From assembly GCF_011058165.1 (NCBI RefSeq), contig NZ_JAALEG010000047.1, positions 1 through 44,844 on the forward strand: 44,844 nucleotides of DNA, written 5' to 3'. A model generated the notes under the pieces. It was not told the origin of the DNA. It saw only the letters and a list, made by a program, of their open reading frames with translations, and searched no databases. The first letter of the stretch is position 1. Each line of letters begins with the position of its first letter. This document shows, in pieces, positions 13,779-23,658 of the stretch. The stretch is from Rhodococcus aetherivorans. Lineage in GTDB: Bacteria; Actinomycetota; Actinomycetes; Mycobacteriales; Mycobacteriaceae. The translations under genes were made by a program, and so were the position numbers.

Positions 13779-14216
13779 TCACGCGTCCGGAACGATCTTC
13801 AGCGTCACCTCGGTGCCGGCCTCGAGCGTACGGCCGACGGTGCACACCTTGTCGACGGATCGCTCGACGAGCGCGACGAGGCGCTGCTGCGCCTCCTCGT
13901 CGAGTTCGCTCAGGTCCAGCGCCATCTCCTCGACGAGGTGCGGGTACACCTCGTTCTCCCGGTCCGCGGCGCCGGAGACACGGATCGTGACGTCGTAGGT
14001 GTCGCCGAGCCGGCGCGACAGCGGGAAGTCCGAGCTCATCCCCGAACAGGCCGCCAGCGCGATCTTCAACAGCTCGCCGGGGGTGAAGACACCCTCGACG
14101 GTCTCCGACCCGATCAGGACCTCGGCACCTCGGGAGCTGCGGCCCGTGTAGCGGCGGGTGCCGGTGCGCTCGACCCACAGTTCGGTCGTCGGCGTGTCGG
14201 AAGTCTGTTCAGCCAT
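13779..14216 (-). CDS. OsmC family peroxiredoxin
   Basis: 145-residue OsmC/Ohr-family protein, thiol-dependent reduction of organic hydroperoxides by family knowledge. The two redox cysteines are visible: Cys57 in ALAACSGM and Cys125 in VDKVCTVGRT. GVFTPGELLKIALAACSGM is the typical helix. Equivalent genes stand near acyP-smc in mycobacteria (Rv2923c, from memory), so this marks the end of the conserved block before the accessory region. Lies 19 bases after the LysR gene on the same strand, but is probably not functionally linked to it. Confidence 0.9.
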   Translation of the reverse strand: MAEQTSDTPTTELWVERTGTRRYTGRSSRGAEVLIGSETVEGVFTPGELLKIALAACSGMSSDFPLSRRLGDTYDVTIRVSGAADRENEVYPHLVEEMALDLSELDEEAQQRLVALVERSVDKVCTVGRTLEAGTEVTLKIVPDA

Positions 14217-14235
14217 GCGGGAGATCCTGCCATGA

Positions 14236-15186
14236 TCACCCGACGGCCAGTTCGCGCAGGATCCCGATGAGCTCGTCCGCGACGACGGGGGTGTCCGCGC
14301 TGCTGCGGCGCAGCAGTCCGACGGGTTCGGCGGTGCCCGGGGTCGGTACCGGCAGCCGCACGAGCGTGCCGTCGTCGAGGTCGTCCTGCGGCACTCGCTC
14401 GGGTGTCAGCCACACCGCGTCGCCGGCGCGCACCAGCCCGCGCGCGACCGAGACGTCGAGGGTCTCGACGCTGCCGGACGGCAGCCGCAGGCCGTGCCGG
14501 GCGAGGAAGCCCTCGGTGTGGTGCCGCGGCACGGTTCCGGCGGTGGCGACGACGAGGGGGTGGTTCAGCACCGCCGGCACCGATACCGGACCCCCGGCCA
14601 GCGGATGCCCCGGGCGCACGATCAGGGCCAGCGACTCGGCGTACAGCAGTTCGAACGAGAGCCCTTGCATGGTCTCCGGGTCGGCCATCCGGCCGAGGAC
14701 GAAGTCGAGCTCGCCGGCGCGCACCGCGCCCAGAAGTGCGGTGTTCGGGGCCGTGCGGATCTGCACGCCGACGTGCGGACGCCGGTCCCGCAGCCGGGTG
14801 ACCGCACCGGGCAGCAGGGTGCTCGCGACGGTGGGCAGGGCGCCGACCCGCACGGGGGCGACGGCCGGCTGCCCGGTCCCGGAGAGGGCGCGGGCGGCGG
14901 ACGCCAACGCGTCGGTGACCTCGACGGCGTGGCCCAGGAACTCCTCGCCGGCGGGGGTGAGCCGGGCGCCGTGCCGCCCGCGGTCCACCAGGCGCAGGCC
15001 GGCCAGGGATTCGAGTTCGTTGAGGGTCTTGGTGACCGCCGGCTGGCTCAGATGCAGCCGGCCGGCGGCCCGCCCGAGGTTGCCCTCCTGGGCGACGGCG
15101 ACAAAGCACGTGAGGTGGCGCAACCGGATGCGATCCAGGAGCCGCGACGCCCGGTCGACCGGGGGCACGAAACCGCGTTCCATCAC
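14236..15186 (-). CDS. pcaQ: LysR-family regulator, PcaQ-like
   Basis: 316-residue LysR-type transcription factor. The winged helix-turn-helix is at about residues 20-80 (LRHLTCFVAVAQEGNLGRAAGRLHLSQPAVTKTLNELE in sequence order, broken by the loop GLRLVDRGRHGARLTPAGEEF). The effector-binding domain follows from about 105. Divergence from pcaHG with a shared 111-base control region, and the RIRLRHLTCFV start, point to a PcaQ-type activator that responds to a protocatechuate-pathway metabolite. Starts GTG 15186 and ATG 15183 are adjacent and equally possible. The symbol is by resemblance and context; other LysR aromatic-pathway regulators remain possible. Confidence 0.85.
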   Translation of the reverse strand: MMERGFVPPVDRASRLLDRIRLRHLTCFVAVAQEGNLGRAAGRLHLSQPAVTKTLNELESLAGLRLVDRGRHGARLTPAGEEFLGHAVEVTDALASAARALSGTGQPAVAPVRVGALPTVASTLLPGAVTRLRDRRPHVGVQIRTAPNTALLGAVRAGELDFVLGRMADPETMQGLSFELLYAESLALIVRPGHPLAGGPVSVPAVLNHPLVVATAGTVPRHHTEGFLARHGLRLPSGSVETLDVSVARGLVRAGDAVWLTPERVPQDDLDDGTLVRLPVPTPGTAEPVGLLRRSSADTPVVADELIGILRELAVG

Positions 15187-15198
15187 TGCAGGTTATGA

Positions 15199-16712
<1,514 letters not shown>

Positions 16713-16862
16713 CCGGGACCCGGTGGCGCGGGGGCGCGCGTTTCGGACGACGGTCGCCTGGGCATCCTTGCGCCGACCACGTCGCAGCGAACGAAGGCCA
16801 CGGCACTGGACACCGCGATCATCTACGTTTCCGCCGGGCTCGCGCTGCTTCTCGCCGTCACC

Positions 16863-18059
16863 GTGCCGCGGCTGTTCCACAACCGGGCGATCTCGGCACC
16901 CATGATCGTGCTGGTGGCCGGCGCGGTGCTGGGGCTGTTGTTCGACAACGCCGAAGCCCTCACTCCCGGCGGGCACCCGGCCGTGGCGGAGTACCTCAGC
17001 GAGGTCTGCGTGATCGTCGCGCTCATGGGCGTGGGCCTCGCGATCGACCGTCCCCTCGGGTGGCGGTCGTGGAAGTCCACCCGGCGGCTGCTGCTGATCG
17101 CGATGCCCCTCGGCATCGCGGCCGTCGCGGTGCTGGGCTGGTGGGCCGCGGCCCTCACCCCCGCGGCCGCGGTACTGCTCGGGGCCGCCCTGGCTCCCAC
17201 CGATCCCGTGCTGGCGTCCGACGTGCAGGTCGAGGGCCCCACGTCCGGGGAGGGTTCCCACCGCGAAGACGACGAAGTGCGGTTCGCGCTCACCTCCGAG
17301 GCCGGCCTCAACGATGCGCTGGCGTTCCCGTTCGTCTACCTCGCGCTGTTCCTGTTCACGAAGGGACCGATCGAGGACTGGATCATCTCCTGGGTGCTGT
17401 GGGAGCTGCTCGGCAAGATCGTCCTGGGCGCCGTGGTGGGAGGGCTGGCGGGCCATCTCGTCGGGCGGGCGGTGTTCCACTTCCCCGTCGAGCACGTCCG
17501 GCTGGCCGACCGGGGCGAACCGATCGTCGCGCTCGCCGCCACGTTCGCGGTGTACGGAATCGCCGAACTGATCGGCGGCTACGGCTTCCTGGCCGTGTTC
17601 GTGTGTGCCGTGGCCATGCGGCGCATCGAACGCGCACACGAGTACCACGCCGAGATGCACAGCCTGATCGAGCAGCTCGAGCACGTCCTCACGCTGGCGG
17701 TCCTGCTCCTGCTGGGGGCGGGCCTCACCACCGGCCTGCTCGCCGAGTTGTCGTGGGGGTCGGTTCTCGTCGGCGCCGCCCTGGTCCTCGTGATACGGCC
17801 GGTGGTCGGCTGGGTCTCGCTCCTGGGCTGTGACGAGATGGATGTCCGCGAACGCCGCGTCACGGCCTTCTTCGGCGTGCGCGGGATCGGCTCCGTCTAC
17901 TACCTCGCGTACGCGGCGGCGGAGCTCGACATCGCGCAGGAGCAGGAGCTGTGGGCCGCCGTCGCCTTCACCGTCGTCCTCTCCGTCCTCGTGCACGGGG
18001 TGAGCGCGACGAGGGTGATGCGCATGCTCGACAACGCCCGCGTGAAGGGTCCGCCGTAG
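16863..18059 (+). CDS. CPA1-family Na+/H+ antiporter
   Basis: Cation:proton antiporter of the CPA1 (NhaP-like) family in the inner membrane. 398 residues from GTG 16863, with about 12 hydrophobic helices. The core motifs are LGAALAPTDPVLASDVQV and EAGLNDALAFPFVYLALF; the Asn-Asp pair in GLND is the electroneutral CPA1 signature. FGVRGIGSVYYLAYA matches a late conserved helix. The standard start cuts off a likely first helix: the codons just upstream read LDTAIIYVSAGLALLLAVTVP and contain no ATG, GTG or TTG back to the pcaG stop, which is in the same frame. CTG 16806 with GAAGG eight bases upstream is the best candidate for the true start. Probably co-transcribed with pcaHG (150 bases away), though unrelated in function. 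Confidence 0.9.
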   Translation: MPRLFHNRAISAPMIVLVAGAVLGLLFDNAEALTPGGHPAVAEYLSEVCVIVALMGVGLAIDRPLGWRSWKSTRRLLLIAMPLGIAAVAVLGWWAAALTPAAAVLLGAALAPTDPVLASDVQVEGPTSGEGSHREDDEVRFALTSEAGLNDALAFPFVYLALFLFTKGPIEDWIISWVLWELLGKIVLGAVVGGLAGHLVGRAVFHFPVEHVRLADRGEPIVALAATFAVYGIAELIGGYGFLAVFVCAVAMRRIERAHEYHAEMHSLIEQLEHVLTLAVLLLLGAGLTTGLLAELSWGSVLVGAALVLVIRPVVGWVSLLGCDEMDVRERRVTAFFGVRGIGSVYYLAYAAAELDIAQEQELWAAVAFTVVLSVLVHGVSATRVMRMLDNARVKGPP

Positions 18060-18088
18060 GCGCCTCGGGGCGGGCCTCCTCCCGGCTC

Positions 18089-18117
18089 TTGCCGACGATT
18101 GAACACTCGGTTAATAT
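18089..18117 (+). promoter_or_regulatory. Leaderless-type promoter of the first TetR gene
   Basis: -35 TTGCCG (18089-18094), 17-base spacer, -10 TAATAT (18112-18117), seven bases before ATG 18125, so transcription should begin at or next to the start codon. AACACTCGGTT in the spacer has AAC/GTT arms and may be the operator for autoregulation. Confidence 0.6.
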
Positions 18118-18124
18118 ACTGACC

Positions 18125-18829
18125 ATGCGTTCAACGCCGGGTCGCCTCTCGGCAGCCGATCGCCGGGACCTCACGTCCGCGGCGCGCATCCGGGAGGCCG
18201 CAATCCTCCGTTTCGCTCGCGACGGCTTCGACGCGAGCCTGCGGACCATCGCCGCGGACGCGGGGGTGAGCGGGGCGTTGATCGTGCACTATTTCGGGTC
18301 CAAGAAGGACCTGCGACGTGCGTGCGACGAGTGGGTCCTGGGACAGATCCGCGATTCCAAGCGGACGACCCTCGCCACCGGCGACTCCGGTCCGTGGCTG
18401 GCGCAACTCGGGCGGGCCGAGCAGTACGCCCCGCTCGCCGTCTACGTCGCCCGCACCTTCCAGGCCGGCGGCGAAAGCGCGGCGGAGTTCTTCGATCACC
18501 TGGTCGACGACGTGGTCGACTACCTCGCAGAGGGCGAACGCAACGGGCTGATCCGGCCCTCCCGGGACAACCGCGCCCGGGCCCGCCTGCTCACCGGCAT
18601 GAGCGTGGGGTCGATGCTGCTGCAGATGACCCTGCACCCGGAACTCCTGCGGGGCGGAGACTTCACCGGGTTCTTCCGGCACCTGACCGAGACCGTCACC
18701 GCACCGGCCCTCGAGCTGTATTCCGAGGGTCTGCTCACCAGCCGCAAGCTGCTCGACGACTACCTGATGTACGTCCCGGACCCGCCGGCGGGCGCCGGGG
18801 GCGGCGAATCCGCCGCTCCCCCTTCCTGA
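18125..18829 (+). CDS. TetR-family transcriptional regulator
   Basis: 234-residue repressor. The N-terminal helix-turn-helix is at about 20-65 (AAILRFARDGFDASLRTIAADAGVSGALIVHYFGSKKDLRRACDEW); the ligand domain follows, with a Gly-rich C-terminal tail. It stands 30 bases before an ABC ATPase/permease pair. The set resembles M. tuberculosis Rv1219c (RaaS)-Rv1218c-Rv1217c, a TetR-controlled drug-efflux operon (from memory). It is likely to repress itself and the transporter. ATG 18125 was chosen because of the promoter seven bases upstream; the frame is open further upstream but without family similarity. Confidence 0.9.
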   Translation: MRSTPGRLSAADRRDLTSAARIREAAILRFARDGFDASLRTIAADAGVSGALIVHYFGSKKDLRRACDEWVLGQIRDSKRTTLATGDSGPWLAQLGRAEQYAPLAVYVARTFQAGGESAAEFFDHLVDDVVDYLAEGERNGLIRPSRDNRARARLLTGMSVGSMLLQMTLHPELLRGGDFTGFFRHLTETVTAPALELYSEGLLTSRKLLDDYLMYVPDPPAGAGGGESAAPPS

Positions 18830-18859
18830 TCCGGAACCCGCCTACCCCAGGACACAATC

Positions 18860-19774
18860 ATGAACACGATCGTCGAGGTCCACGACCTCACCAAGACGTT
18901 CGGCGCCACGACCGCGCTGGACGGTCTCAGCCTGCACGTCGGCCGCGGTGAAGTGGCCGGCTTCCTCGGCCCCAACGGTGCCGGCAAGTCCACGACCTTC
19001 CGGATCCTGCTCGGGCTTCTGCGCGCCGACGGCGGCTCCGCATCCGTGCTCGGGTTCGATCCGTGGCGCGACGCCGTCGAAGTGCACCGGCACCTCGCGT
19101 ACGTCCCGGGCGACATCGACCTGTGGCCGTCGCTCACCGGCGGCGAGGCCATCGACTTCCTGTGCCGCATGCGGGGAGGGGCCGACCGTGCGCGCCGCAC
19201 CGAGCTGGTCGAACGCTTCGAACTCGACCCTCGCAAGAAATGCCGCGCCTATTCCAAGGGCAACCGCCAGAAGGTGGCGCTGATCTCGGCACTCGCCTCG
19301 GACGTGGAGCTCCTCGTCCTCGACGAACCGACGTCCGGCCTCGACCCGTTGATGGAACGGGTGTTTCAGGACTGTGTTGCCGAAGCGAAGCAGCGCGGCT
19401 CGTCGGTGTTGCTGTCGAGTCACATCCTCGCCGAGGTGGAAAAGCTCTGCGACACCGTGACCATCATCCGGGACGGACGTACCGTGGAATCCGGGTCGCT
19501 GGCCCAGCTGCGGCATCTCACCCGGTCGACGATCACGGTCCGCACCGACCTCGACACGTCCGGCCTGGCGCAGGCCGAGGGCGTGCACGCGCTGCGAAAC
19601 GAGCACGGGCACACCGTGTTCGAGGTCGACAACGCTCACCTCGACGAGGTGGTCCGCCGGCTCGCGGAGTACGGCGTCCGCAGCCTCGAGAGCGCACCGC
19701 CGTCGCTCGAGGAGCTGTTCCTGCGCCACTACGGCAGCGATCGACAGATCGCCGGCGTGGGCGGCGTGCGATGA
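18860..19774 (+). CDS. ABC transporter ATP-binding protein
   Basis: 304-residue ATPase of an ABC-2 type exporter. Walker [10 protein letters not shown] (about 39-47), Q-loop region [17 protein letters not shown], signature [11 protein letters not shown] (about 132), Walker [13 protein letters not shown] (about 153-164) and the switch histidine in [11 protein letters not shown]-terminal regulatory extension (about 220-304) is present as in the tetronasin/Rv1218c-type drug exporters. Overlaps the permease start by ATGA. With the permease interrupted, this ATPase may lack a complete partner. Confidence 0.95.
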   Translation: MNTIVEVHDLTKTFGATTALDGLSLHVGRGEVAGFLGPNGAGKSTTFRILLGLLRADGGSASVLGFDPWRDAVEVHRHLAYVPGDIDLWPSLTGGEAIDFLCRMRGGADRARRTELVERFELDPRKKCRAYSKGNRQKVALISALASDVELLVLDEPTSGLDPLMERVFQDCVAEAKQRGSSVLLSSHILAEVEKLCDTVTIIRDGRTVESGSLAQLRHLTRSTITVRTDLDTSGLAQAEGVHALRNEHGHTVFEVDNAHLDEVVRRLAEYGVRSLESAPPSLEELFLRHYGSDRQIAGVGGVR

Positions 19775-21372
19775 ACACCTTCACCGGGACCGCGTCCCTC
19801 GTCCGCTTCGACCTGCGCCGGGATCGAATCAAGCTGCCGCTGTGGGTGATCGGCATCTCGGCCCTGGCGGCGTACTTCGTCGCCGCCCTGCAGCTGGCGT
19901 ACCCGGTCGCCGAGGACCTCCGCGGCGTGGCCGGTTTCGCCGACAACCCGGCAGGGGTGATGATGTCGGGTCCCGGCTACGGCATGGACGACCCCACGCT
20001 CGAGGCGTTCGTCGCGAACCAGTACGGGCTGTACCTGCTGGTCGCCGCCGCGTTCATGAACATTCTCCTCGTCGTCCGGCACACACGGGGCGAGGAGGAG
20101 AACGGTCGCACCGAACTCGTCCTGGCCGGCGCGGTGGGCCGGCGCGCCCCGCTGACCGCGGCCCTGGCGACCGCAGTCGTCGCGAACGCCGCCCTCGTCG
20201 TGGCGGGCAGCGCGGCAATGACGGCCGCCGGGGCGGACGCCGGCGGGGCGGTGCTGTTCACGGCCGGGTTCGCGGCGCTGGGGCTGTTCTTCGCCGCGCT
20301 CACCGCCCTGGTGTGCCAGGTGTGCGAACACGGGCGCACCGCCACAGGACTGGCCGCAGCGGCGCTGGGAACGGCCTTCGTCGTGCGGGGCGTCGGCGAC
20401 GTCCTGGAGCGGCACGGCAGCGCGGTGTCCTGGCTGTCCCCCGTCGCCTGGTCGCAGCAGACGCGAGCATTCGTCGATCCGTGATGGGGCCCGCTGGCCC
20501 TGTCGTTGGGGTTCGCGGCGGCCGCCGCGGCGGCCGCGTACCGTGTCGTGGACCGTCGCGACCTCGGGGCCGGACTGGTGCCGCCACGGCCGGGCCGGGC
20601 CGAGGCGGCACCGGCGCTGGCGAACCCGTTCGCCCTGGCGCTACGGCAGCAGCGCGGCAGCATCGCCGGGTGGGGCGCGGGCCTGGCGCTGATGGGGTCG
20701 TTCTACGGCTCCCTGACCGGCTCGATCGCCGAGAGCTTTGCGAACCTGCCCGAGGACATTCTTGCGCTCATCGGTGGTTCGGCCGCGAATCTCGTCGACG
20801 GCTTCCTGGGCCTGACCGGATACACGACGGCCTTCCTCGCCTCCTGCTTCGCGATCCTGTCCGTCCGCCGCCTGCGGGGCGAGGAGCAGTCGGGCCGGAT
20901 CGAGCCCGTTTTGGCGACAGCTACGAGCCGTGCCGGATGGATGGCAGCGGGGCTGTCCGTGACCGCTCTGGGCGTGGTGGCACTCCTCGCACTCGCCGGC
21001 GTGGGGACCGGGCTCGGGGCCGCGGCGTCCACCGGGGAGCCGACTCGGGTGCCCGCATCGGTATGGGCGCATCTCGGATACGCCCCCGCCGTCCTCGGCA
21101 TCGCGGCGATCGGAGCGGCGCTGTTCGGTCTCGCCCCCCGCGCCTTCGATCTGGTCTGGGTGCTGGTCGTCTACGGCTACCTGGTGGGCAGTTTCGGACC
21201 GATCCTCGACCTGCCCGACAGCGCCGGCGTCCTCTCCCCGCTGAACCATGTCCGGCAGATGCCGCTCGAACCGTTCGCCGCGGGCTCCTTCGTCGCTCTC
21301 GTCGTTCTCACCGCGCTCGTCACGGCGGCAGGGCTGGCCGCGTTCCGGAAGCGCGACGTCGTGAGTACGTGA
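19771..21372 (+). pseudogene. ABC-2 exporter permease split by an in-frame TGA
   Basis: A single 534-codon frame from ATG 19771 to TGA 21370-21372 is interrupted by TGA at 20482-20484 (codon 238). The upstream half ([24 protein letters not shown] to TRAFVDP, 237 residues, about six helices) and the downstream half (WGPLALSLGFAAA to RKRDVVST, about 295 residues, six more helices) are in the same frame and join naturally. The total length matches Rv1217c-like permeases (about 550, from memory), where this point normally reads Arg-Trp-Trp. CGA to TGA would explain it. The downstream half could start at TTG 20506 as a separate protein. Either a recent nonsense mutation, a sequencing error, two separate half-permeases, or UGA readthrough. 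Confidence 0.8.
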
Positions 21373-21410
21373 GAACCCGCCGGGTGGACCGGGCAGTGGC
21401 GGCACACCCC

Positions 21411-21440
21411 TTGATCGCCCGAACTGTTAGTGGCTAACAT
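21411..21440 (+). promoter_or_regulatory. Promoter and palindromic operator of the second TetR operon
   Basis: -35 TTGATC (21411-21416), 18-base spacer, -10 TAACAT (21435-21440), six bases before GTG 21447 (leaderless type). The perfect palindrome TGTTAGTGGCTAACA (21425-21439) covers the spacer and most of the -10 and is the obvious operator for the TetR protein encoded next. Confidence 0.65.
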
Positions 21441-21446
21441 TATGGG

Positions 21447-22025
21447 GTGTCCAAGTCCGAGCGGACCCGGCAGCGCATCCAGGCAACGGCGGTGCAGCTG
21501 TTCACCGAGGACGGCTACGACGCCGTCACCGTCGACCGGATCGCCTCCGCCGCCGGGGTGTCGCACATGACCTTCTTCCGGTACTTTCCATCCAAAGACG
21601 CTGTTCTGCTTGATGATCCCTACGACCCTGTCATTGCGGACGCCGTGGCCGCGCAGCCGGCGGACCGGAGCCCGCTGGAACGGGCGTGCCGGGGGATCCT
21701 CGACGCCTGGGCGCTGATTCCCGAGACGGATCTCGGGGACGTGCGCACTCGCCTGCGGATCGTCGCGGCACACCCCCGGCTGCGCGCGCGGATGTGGGAG
21801 AACACCCTGCGCACCCAGGAGGCCGTCGCCGCCGCGCTCGCCGAACCGGGGACACGACGACTCGAGGCCGCAGTGGCCGCCGGGGCCTGCATGGGCGCAC
21901 TCATGGCGGCGCTGACGGACTGGGCAGAAACCGGCGACGAGGCTCTCGGCAACCGGATTGCGTCGGCCCTGCACCAGCTCGCACCGGAGGCCCGTCCCTC
22001 ACGGCAGCCACGGGAGGTGCCGTGA
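21447..22025 (+). CDS. TetR-family transcriptional regulator
   Basis: 192-residue repressor from GTG 21447. The helix-turn-helix is at about 8-55 (IQATAVQLFTEDGYDAVTVDRIASAAGVSHMTFFRYFPSKDAVL), followed by a ligand domain with a C-terminal MftR-like fold. First gene of a three-gene operon with the ATPase (GTGA overlap) and permease (ATGA overlap) below, so it very likely controls both and itself through the palindrome on its own promoter. Confidence 0.92.
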   Translation: MSKSERTRQRIQATAVQLFTEDGYDAVTVDRIASAAGVSHMTFFRYFPSKDAVLLDDPYDPVIADAVAAQPADRSPLERACRGILDAWALIPETDLGDVRTRLRIVAAHPRLRARMWENTLRTQEAVAAALAEPGTRRLEAAVAAGACMGALMAALTDWAETGDEALGNRIASALHQLAPEARPSRQPREVP

Positions 22026-22756
22026 CCGAGGTCGGCGACGTCGTGCTCGAGTGCCGGAACGTGTGCAAACGCTACGGCTCCGCGCCGGTACTCGAGGGCG
22101 TCACCACCGAGGTGCGGGCGGGCGAGGTACACGCGTTCGTGGGCCTCAACGGGGCGGGAAAGACGACGTTGATGCGCCTGTTCCTCGGCATGATCGAGCC
22201 CGACGACGGAATCGTGCGCGTGCGGGGCCTGGCGCCGTCGACGATGCCGGCGCGGCACTGGACGGGCGTCGGGCACCTGGTCGAAACACCGCTGGCCTAT
22301 CCCGAACTGACCGTCGCGCAGAACCTGCGCATCGCGGGCCGCCTCGCCGGCCTGTCCGCGGCGGGCGCCACCGCCGCGGCCGACCGGTGGATCGAGGAAC
22401 TGGTCCTGTCCCGGTGGGCGCGGACCAGCGCACGGAAACTCTCCCTCGGCAACCGGCAGCGGCTGGGTCTGGCCGCGGCGCTGATCGCGGACCCGGATGT
22501 GCTGATCCTGGACGAGCCGACCAATGCGCTCGATCCGGCCGGGATCATGCTGCTGCGCACGCTGCTGCAGCGCAGCCGGGAGCGCGGCGCGGCGACGCTG
22601 GTGTCCAGCCACCATCTCGACGAGGTCGCCCGCGTGGCCGACCGCATCACAGCCGTCAACGAGGGACGCGTCGTCGGCTCCCTCGACCCGGACGGAATCG
22701 ATCTCGAGCGGCAGTTCTTCGACCTGGTGTACCGCGACAGCGAGGCGCGACGATGA
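22022..22756 (+). CDS. ABC transporter ATP-binding protein
   Basis: 244-residue ATPase from GTG 22022, overlapping the TetR stop. Walker A GLNGAGKTT (about 41-49), signature LSLGNRQRLGLA (about 140), Walker B VLILDEPTNALDP (about 160-172), switch histidine in SSHHLDEVA. It resembles bacitracin/BcrA-type drug-resistance ATPases. Overlaps the permease gene by ATGA. Together they should form a small ABC-2 exporter; substrate unknown. Confidence 0.94.
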   Translation: MTEVGDVVLECRNVCKRYGSAPVLEGVTTEVRAGEVHAFVGLNGAGKTTLMRLFLGMIEPDDGIVRVRGLAPSTMPARHWTGVGHLVETPLAYPELTVAQNLRIAGRLAGLSAAGATAAADRWIEELVLSRWARTSARKLSLGNRQRLGLAAALIADPDVLILDEPTNALDPAGIMLLRTLLQRSRERGAATLVSSHHLDEVARVADRITAVNEGRVVGSLDPDGIDLERQFFDLVYRDSEARR

Positions 22757-23532
22757 CCACCTCCGAGCAGATCCGGGCCGCGCTGACGGTCGAGTGGGCC
22801 AAGTTCCGGCGGGCACGCCCCGTATGGGTCACCACCGCCCTTCTCACGACGGGGGTGGTGGCCATGTGCGTGCTGACCCTGCAGTCCGTGCACGGTGCCA
22901 ACGCGGTGATGGCGGGTAAGGCGCAGACCATCGTCGGCGACGGCGGCCGAGCGGGACTGTTCGCCGCAGCCGACACCATCGTCTCGGTGGGCGGGCTTCT
23001 CGGATTCGGTGTGGTCATCGGCTGGGTCTTCGGCCGCGAGTTCACCGACGGAACGATCACCGGTCTGTGGGCCGCGCCGGTCTCCCGCCCGGCCCTCGCC
23101 GCCGCAAAGCTGCTGATCCTGCTGTCGTGGGCGGCCGCCACCAGCCTCGCGCTGGGCGCCGCACTGGCGGTGGTGGCGGGAACGCTCGTCGACGACGAGC
23201 CCCTCGACCCGGGGACGCCGGCGCTCGTGGGCAGATTCCTCGCCGTCGCCCTGCTCACCGCGGGACTCGCATTCCCCTGCGCCTGGGTCGCCACCGTTGC
23301 GCGGGGATACCTGCCCGCGGTCGGGACGATCATCGCCGTGGTGGTCGTCGCCCAGATGGCGGTCATGGCCGGAGCGGGCGGCTGGTTCCCGTTCTCGGCT
23401 CCGGGCCTGTGGGCGGCGGGACCGCAGGCCGGTTCCGTCACCGGTCCGCAACTCGCGCTCGCCCTCGTCATTCCTGCCGTCTCGGCGGGCCTGACGCTGT
23501 GGTCGTGGCGCCGGCTCGCCCTCGTGCACTAG
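22753..23532 (+). CDS. ABC transporter permease
   Basis: 259-residue integral membrane protein with about six hydrophobic segments, for example ARPVWVTTALLTTGVVAMCVL, SVGGLLGFGVVIGWVF and VGTIIAVVVVAQMAVMAG. The segment GREFTDGTITGLWAAPVSR matches the conserved GxEFxxGT loop of ABC-2 permeases of the BcrB/NatB type. Last gene of the second TetR-ABC operon; converges on the UPF0182 gene across 126 bases that show only a weak GC hairpin. Confidence 0.9.
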   Translation: MTTSEQIRAALTVEWAKFRRARPVWVTTALLTTGVVAMCVLTLQSVHGANAVMAGKAQTIVGDGGRAGLFAAADTIVSVGGLLGFGVVIGWVFGREFTDGTITGLWAAPVSRPALAAAKLLILLSWAAATSLALGAALAVVAGTLVDDEPLDPGTPALVGRFLAVALLTAGLAFPCAWVATVARGYLPAVGTIIAVVVVAQMAVMAGAGGWFPFSAPGLWAAGPQAGSVTGPQLALALVIPAVSAGLTLWSWRRLALVH

Positions 23533-23658
23533 GACTCCCCCAGGGACCGAAGCTCGATCGTCGCCGGGCGGCCGACCGAGGGAGGCCGGACGGCGGCTGT
23601 GGAACGCAGCCCGGCCCGACCGAGGGACGGGCCGCGGACCGGACGAGGGCATGAGCCC

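Noticed and set aside
18098..18133. Widely spaced TTGAAC/GTTCAA inverted repeat around the first TetR start
   Set aside because: The arms are 24 bases apart and one lies in the coding sequence; the shorter AACACTCGGTT element is a better operator candidate.
23612..23634. Seven-bp GC hairpin in the convergent gap between the ABC permease and UPF0182 genes
   Set aside because: Short stem, nine-base loop and no T-run; too weak to call a terminator.
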